Below are positions 58,066-64,000 of a DNA stretch of 64,000 nt, piece after piece. A program made the translations under genes and the position numbers. Numbering within the stretch: the stretch's first letter is position 1; the number at the start of each line of letters is the position of its first letter. The notes under the pieces are model-generated. The model was given only the letters and a program-made list of their open reading frames with translations, had not been told where the DNA came from and did no database searches. Location: contig NW_024037057.1 in NCBI RefSeq assembly GCF_015706575.1, positions 1,631,501 through 1,695,500 of the forward strand, in the 5' to 3' direction. Source of the stretch: Patiria miniata. Lineage: Eukaryota; Echinodermata; Asteroidea; Valvatida; Asterinidae.

Positions 58066-59229
58066 TTTCTATTGTTTTAGCCACTGTGACCTTGACCCTT
58101 GACCTTTCGACCCCCAATGCGATAGGCTCCTTAGGATTGCCAAGGACAATCCACAAACCAAATTTGAAGTTCATATGTAAAGTATATCTCAAGTTATCAC
58201 GCTGACAAAATTTCTTTTGTTTTTGCCACTGTGACCTTGACCCTTGACCTTTTAGCCCCAAATGCAAAAGGCTTCTTAGGATTGCCAAGGACAATCCACA
58301 AACCAAATTTGAAGCTCCTATGTAAAGTATATCTCAAGTTATCGTGCTGACAAAATTTCTATTGTTTCAGCCACTGTGACCTTGACCCTTGACCTTTTGG
58401 CCCCAAATGCAAAAGGCTTCTTAGAATTGCCAAGGACAATCCACAAACCAAATTTGAAGTTCATATGTTAAGTATTTCTCAAGTTATCGCGCTGACAAAA
58501 TTTCTATTGTTTCAGCCACTGTGACCTTGACCCTTGACCTTTTAGCCCCAAATGCAAAAGGCTTCTTAGGATTGCCAAGGACAATCCACAAACCAAATTT
58601 GAAGTTCATATGTTAAGTATTTCTCAAGTTATCGTGCTGACAAAATTTCTTTTGTTTTTGCCACTGTGACCTTGACCCTTGACCTTTTAGCCCCAAATGC
58701 AAAAGGCTTCTTAGGATTGCCAAGGACAATCCACAAACCAAATTTGAAGCTCCTATGTAAAGTATATCTCAAGTTATCGTGCTGACAAAATTTCTATTGT
58801 TTCAGCCACTGTGACCTTGACCCTTGACCTTTTGGCCCCAAATGCAAAAGGCTTCTTAGAATTGCCAAGGACAATCCACAAACCAAATTTGAAGTTCATA
58901 TGTTAAGTATTTCTCAAGTTATCGCGCTGACAAAATTTCTATTGTTTCAGCCACTGTGACCTTGACCCTTGACCTTTCGGCTCCAAATGCAAAGGCTTCT
59001 TAGGATTACCAAGGACAATCCACAAACCAAATTTGAAGTTCATATGTTGAGTATTTCTCAAGTTATCGTGCTGACAAAATTTCTATTGTTTCAGCCACTA
59101 TGACCTTGACCCTTGACCTTTCGGCCCCAAATGCAAAAGGCTTCTTAGGATTACCAAGGACAATCCACAAACCAAATTTGAAGTTCATATGTTGATTATT
59201 TCTCAAGTTATCGCGCTGACAAAATTTGT
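58066..59229 (+). repeat. 145-bp tandem repeat, 8 copies, with TGACCTTGACCC half-sites
   Basis: CCACTGTGACC starts at 58081, 58226, 58371, 58516, 58661, 58806, 58951 and 59095, a 145-bp period (last 144). Each unit holds GTGACCTTGACCCTTGACCT, i.e. three direct TGACCT-like half-sites. Copies 2-4 and 5-7 are nearly identical, a 435-bp higher-order repeat marked by TTGTTTTTGCCACT. The long minus-strand frames are array artefacts. Confidence 0.95.
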
Positions 59230-59254
59230 CCGGACACACACACCCACACACACA

Positions 59255-59910
59255 CCCAGACTTGTTTCACATACCTAGTGTGGACTTTCCTTTCTTTTCG
59301 TGTAGTTAAGGAACACCAGTGGAAAAACTCATTTTTCTCAAACTGTGAAAACTCTTACAACCCAATTTTTTTTCAATGATTCCCTTTAGTGTTTCTCTTC
59401 ATTCTGCTACAGATAAACCTAACCCAAAAATGCCTCTAAACCTGTTTTCCAGAAATGGGGAAACACTGTGTGGACGTGGGCAAGTCCACACTTCGTCGCT
59501 GCTACCTACATTATGTGGACGTCTTTTGTTCGGAAGTCCACACTGCGTATGTAAGACAAGCTCACCCACCCACACACACACACAGACTTGTTTCACATAC
59601 CTAGTGTGGACTTTCCTTTCTTTTCGTGTAGTTAAGGAACACCAGTGGAAAAACTCATTTTTCTCAAACTGTGAAAACTCTTACAACCCAATTTTTTTTC
59701 AATGATTCCCTTTAGTGTTTCTCTTCATTCTGCTACAGATAAACCTAACCCAAAAATGCCTCTAAACCTGTTTTCCAGAAATGGGGAAACACTGTGTGGA
59801 CGTGGGCAAGTCCACACTTCGTCGCTGCTACCTACATTATGTGGACGTCTTTTGTTCGGAAGTCCACACTGCGTATGTAAGACAAGCTCACACCCACCCA
59901 CCCACCCACG
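59255..59910 (+). repeat. 326-bp direct tandem duplication
   Basis: Two consecutive copies 326 bp apart, practically identical from AGACTTGTTTCACATACCTA to GTATGTAAGACAAGCTCAC, joined by CACCC/ACAC runs. The frame starting MIPFSVSLHSATDKPNPK appears in both, but it is not a gene. Confidence 0.93.
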
Positions 59911-59989
59911 GAAGGACAAGGCGGAAACAGTATGCCCCTTCGGCTTCGCCGCGGGGCATAAAAATCAACTAATTGTTTATTGAATGGGG

Positions 59990-62240
59990 ATTCCTTTGAT
60001 ATCAAACATTCTGTTAGGTATTAAAAATCTAGATTTATAAAACATGTTATTATAATGTCAATATTATAGAATTGAAACTCCAAAGTTGGCCATTCAATGG
60101 TTGTAACTACATGTAGATCTCCAAACTTGAAATCCAAACACATATAGAGCTGACATTAAGTAGGGCTAGTGAACTTTTTTTTAAATGGTTGTATTTGTTT
60201 AAGAGATTCATTGTAAAGCCCACCCAAAAAGAAAACAAATGATGGTAAAATTGCAAAAATTGACCCATGCAATCCAAAGTTATGGCCAAATATATGTCGA
60301 TCAAATGACGTTATTTTGTATAGGAAATGTGTACGAAAATGGTGAATTTTTGTGAAATTGAATAAAAAGGCATAAACTTTAACTTGTTTTTGTTTTGTTT
60401 AACTTGTTTTTGTCCATTGTTTATCACAAATACTATTGGTTTCAGTTGGTTTTGAGTTGATAAAAAACTTGATATGCAATAAAATGAATGTTAAAAATGT
60501 ACTTTTACACTAAAAATCATGAACGGCAAGGTTGAAAAATGACTAAGTCCTACCCAAAAAGCACTAAAAGTAACAAAACTTCCATTCACTAGAACATATT
60601 TTCACCAAATTTGGATGACACAAGGATTGTGTGTAGATACAGCATGTGGACCCAAAAAAGACCACAAAAAAAACTACTTTTTTTGGCAAATTTTTGGCCA
60701 AATGGAGAAATTTCAGTCTGGCATGCGTAAACGTGTAAACTGGCCCAAGCCGAAGTCCAATTCTCAATGCCCAAAATCCCCAAATTTGACAAAAATTTAA
60801 ACAAAGATATAAAACTTGGGTATCCCGTTTAGGTTATAAAACGAAGTTTCTCTCATATTTGGGTAATTTTATCCCATTTTGGTACAAATCTCATAAGCCT
60901 AGTAATTTAGTAAAAAAAAAGTATGCGCTGTGCGTAATGATTTTCCTGCGTAATTCCAATGGCCTAACGTTACATCAGTGCCCATCACATTGTACACAAA
61001 AATCGTACATGCTATAGCCACCCAACAAACTTTAAAACATCAGATTTCACTCTCAAAAACGGCCACAAAGTTATTAGATATGCTACCTGAGATACAAGGA
61101 GAGATCGATTATTAAGATCGAGGAACTACGATGCGGGCAAAAAGTGAAATGATCGCCGGTACTGCGGTAGCAAAAACACTCCGAGTTCCATTTCGTTTAC
61201 ACCACGTGCGATGGAGTCTGGACGGTTTCCGAAAACGAAAGACTTACACTGGTATCCACTGATATATTCTGACGGTACGGGCCATGAAGGGAACCAGTGT
61301 AGAATATGCATTACGCGACAATAATACGCATCACGTGACAATGATTTGGCTGCACTCGATCTCAAACGTGATAATTTTCTGTTGCGTTTACATTATCGCG
61401 TGCCGGGAACGAAACAGTGATGCTTACACGACGCGCGCTGTCAAACAGAAGGCGCCATGATGAAAATCCATCGCGACACAAATGTGTCTATAACTCTAAA
61501 ATACAATCATATTTTGAAGGTTTTAAAAAAAGCAATTCAAGCTTCGATATCACTAATTACAATTCTCAAGGTTCCATTATAATTTTCAATGTATTTCGTG
61601 ATGAAAAAGTTTTGGGAAAAACAAAAAGAATCGTAACTTTGCAACGCGTAGGCCGATTATCATGGAACGTGGATGGTTGAATGGCATTTTCAATAAGCTT
61701 TCGACTGACGTATGGTTTCTTGACGTCTGCTATGCTACACTACCGTCGAGACCGAGTTAAACACAGTCACCAGGGCAGACAATTCTTGCCATGGATCTTG
61801 AACGCATGGACCGGTCTGTGCGTGCCGCATGGCCCGTGAACGTAACATGTCATGCGCGCAGCATTTTTCGTACTCGGAGTTAAAATGAGACTTTTCAAAC
61901 AGCAAAAACAAGTGTAATTTCGACTCAAATCACAATCACAATGGGAAAATATGTAAGTTTATTACATCATTGAACTATAAGTTATAAATTACGAGGAATA
62001 TTTCAAAATTTTAACTTATAAATGGGGAATGAAAACATCCGACTTTTTGAAACAAAATCACCGGGCGTGTGTATGTTGCGCGCATTCGTTTTGTTCACAA
62101 AGTGATCACCGGCAGCAAACAGCGAGTGCGCGAGCCCTACATTAAGGCCATTGGTTTTCTTGTGTATTCCTCTAATCAGTGACACAAAAATTGTATAAGA
62201 TTTCATTAAAAGTGTAATTTACCGTCGTGTATCTCCACAT
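59990..62240. other. Unassigned AT-rich region
   Basis: No conserved exon or clear transposon end found. The GC-richer stretch at 61130-61460 has open frames of up to 87 codons that match no family I know. Confidence 0.4.
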
Positions 62241-62830
62241 GTATTGGCTCCAAAAAACAAAAATTTAAAAAATAAAATGTCGTGCCAACCGACCGACCCA
62301 ATTTTTTTTAGGTGTGACCCTAACCAAAGGTATTTTTGTGTTTGGCATTATATTATAGGAGACGTTTTGTTGATTAACATTTCCTTGTCGACTGATCCGC
62401 CCTCTTCCATCATGTCCATCGGTGTTTGTAACGGCCAGTTCATATATTTTCGTCGTGAAAGATATTATTATATTAATTACAGAAACCTTTCTGAAAATTA
62501 TTTGCCTCAGATAACAATTGATAATTCGTTTCAGCAACACACCTTATTTTAAACCAGTAGTGAGAAAACCTTGGGTGGTTTTTTTTGTCACGGAAAATGT
62601 GAAGCATATCGATATTTTCGAAGCGTATCGGCCCGATATCCTATTGTATGACTGGCTAGAGGTTTGAGTACCAAGGGCAACCCCCTCCTGAAGTTAGACA
62701 CCAAAATCTCATTTCTAACTCAAGTTGTCATTAGGAAACTATTGACCTTTAACTCACCACTGTCACCTTGACCTTTGACCTTTTGACCCCAAAACCAATC
62801 CCAACTTGCTGGTACCCAAGGGCAACCCTA
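62241..62830. repeat. Repeat-derived region with CCGACCGACCC and TGACCTTTGACC motifs
   Basis: CAACCGACCGACCCAATTTT near 62287 resembles the ends of the 7866 element. 62660-62830 resembles, in reverse, the repeat at 52100-52430 (CTTGACCTTTGACCTTTTGA, CAATCCCAACTTGCTGGTAC). Confidence 0.55.
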
Positions 62831-62880
62831 GCCTTTAGTCAAGTGCCACGCACCTATACCCGAACCATCCGGACACGTCA

Positions 62881-62902
62881 CCCCCCCCCCCCCCCCCCCC
62901 CC
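62881..62902. repeat. Poly(C) tract
   Basis: About 22 consecutive C between CACGTCA and GGATGCTGG, probably the end of a repeat. Confidence 0.85.
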
Positions 62903-62954
62903 CGGATGCTGGCACGTAAAAAGACTAGCACGAGCGGCGAAGCAGCGAGGGCCT

Positions 62955-63078
62955 TTACTATCTCGAGGAAACTCCAAACCACACAAAACTTTGTATAGTA
63001 TTTTTCAACTTGTAATGGCATTCATGAGAAGTCAAAAAACGAGGAAATCGGCAGATCCCAGGAAAAGTTTCATGCCTG
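62955..63078. mobile_element. MITE with GCATGCCTG end, 5'-truncated copy 3
   Basis: It shares CCAAACCACACAAAACTTTG and CTTGTAATGGCATTCATGAG with the copy at 47447 and ends GTTTCATGCCTG. The left terminal repeat is missing. Confidence 0.7.
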
Positions 63079-64000
63079 AATAATGACTCTTGAAATTTTG
63101 TTTGCAAATTTGTTACGCAGTACTGAGAGCGCAGTACTGGGAGCGCAGTTACAACTGGGTGGGCTTCTTCAAAGGACTACCGCGACCACTGCAGCCGCTT
63201 TGTGTCTCTTGCTGCCTGAATGATTGGACAGAGTTCCCTTGGATCATTGTCAGTTGCACCACAGTGAAAAGGCTGCTTCAACGATACTAAGGACACCAAT
63301 AGTCTCTTTGTTGCTTTTCTATATATCGGAGTCTGGGGTCGTGGGAGATACCTTAACTTAACAACAGGATTCCAGTTTCTTCTATGGCCTAACTTTGCTA
63401 AGTTTATTTCTGGCGATTTTGAGTTCGACTTAACCAAGTTTCGAGTCTGAAATTTGGAGTAAGCATGGGCATGTTTATACATGATTTGCTATTCTTTTGA
63501 CAGGAATAAGTTCTTACTTTGAGTTAAACAGGTTTTTGAGTTAACTGGTTTTGACCTATCGCAATTTCATTGTATATATCATAAACTAAATTGTGAGATG
63601 GTAGACATTGCCTTGGGAAACATTTTTTATTCTTGGATATACATTGTGTAAAGTGCTTGATCTTTACTTCCGGGGTTACCGTTACTGGAGGTGCAGTCAT
63701 AAATGAATACCATGTTACTCCAGTAATATTAAGTCAGAATATGTTTAGTGAAGGAAGGTGAACTCAAATAAGGGTCATTCCGTGTCGAATCACCCCCAAA
63801 ATATTAAAGTTTAAACCCCACCCCCTTCAAATTGGTTCATATTTAGTTCATGGGGTAATTTAGGCTGAAAAAGCTGAAATTTAAGTTTTAGAGCCGTCGC
63901 ACAAATGTTTTTTGCGCTATTGCCCGCCATCGTTTGGTACTTTGGTCAAAATGGGCGTGGCTGCCAATTTTCAAATGTCTATATCTCCATAACCTGTTGG
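63079..64000. other. Window end, no gene recognised
   Basis: Open frames of 66 codons (plus) and 101 codons (minus, 63177-63482) overlap here but show no domain I recognise. The rest is AT-rich. Confidence 0.35.

Noticed and set aside
58049..59251. Minus-strand frames of 62-85 codons with NFKFGLWIVLGNPK
   Set aside because: Produced by the 145-bp tandem repeat. The frame is lost after two units and no start context is shared.

Overview
This is 64 kb of animal nuclear DNA, AT-rich and dense with introns and repeats. The short terminal-inverted-repeat (TIR) transposons, tRNA-derived SINEs, decayed LINEs, poly(C) tracts and minisatellites suggest a marine invertebrate. An echinoderm or hemichordate is my best guess, but the sequence alone does not settle the phylum. 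I see no prokaryotic, viral or CRISPR content.

Two conserved genes are certain. The plus strand from 4303 to 45494 carries a complete CAND1 gene (cullin-associated NEDD8-dissociated protein 1). I traced 34 coding exons that join in phase into 3,720 nt, giving 1,239 residues plus stop. The vertebrate protein has about 1,230. An AATAAA signal follows at 45582. The minus strand carries the 3' end of RPLP0 (60S acidic ribosomal protein P0), with three coding exons at 56831-56755, 54660-54520 and 53211-53062. Its 5' exons are not recognisable up to 64000 and probably lie beyond the window. The two genes converge tail to tail across about 7.6 kb. A possible C/D-box snoRNA lies on the minus strand in the last RPLP0 intron.

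Everything else is repeat-derived. 1-4302: upstream flank with a poly(C)-rich TIR element and a LINE relic on the minus strand. 4345-45366: CAND1 introns with nested hAT-like elements (intron 1), a GGCC-ended element (intron 2), a 48/49-bp satellite holding a MITE and then an inverted pair of Harbinger-like MITEs (intron 5), SINE-like copies (introns 7, 8), a 53-bp array (intron 11), a four-level transposon nest (intron 14), a LINE relic with a minisatellite made from its own endonuclease sequence (intron 17), mariner-like MITEs (introns 18, 26), a foldback (intron 29), an element with 6-bp target duplications (intron 30) and more MITEs (introns 31, 33). 45495-53061: intergenic, with foldbacks, palindromes and a 21-bp-period array of near-palindromes. 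53212-64000: RPLP0 introns or upstream sequence, with a second copy of the 6-bp-duplication element, eight copies of a 145-bp repeat rich in TGACCT half-sites, and a 326-bp tandem duplication.

No new protein-coding system is visible. The items most worth following up are the 21-bp quasi-palindrome array, the snoRNA candidate, the family with 6-bp target-site duplications, the LINE-born minisatellite, and the inverted MITE pair that should form long double-stranded RNA in CAND1 pre-mRNA.
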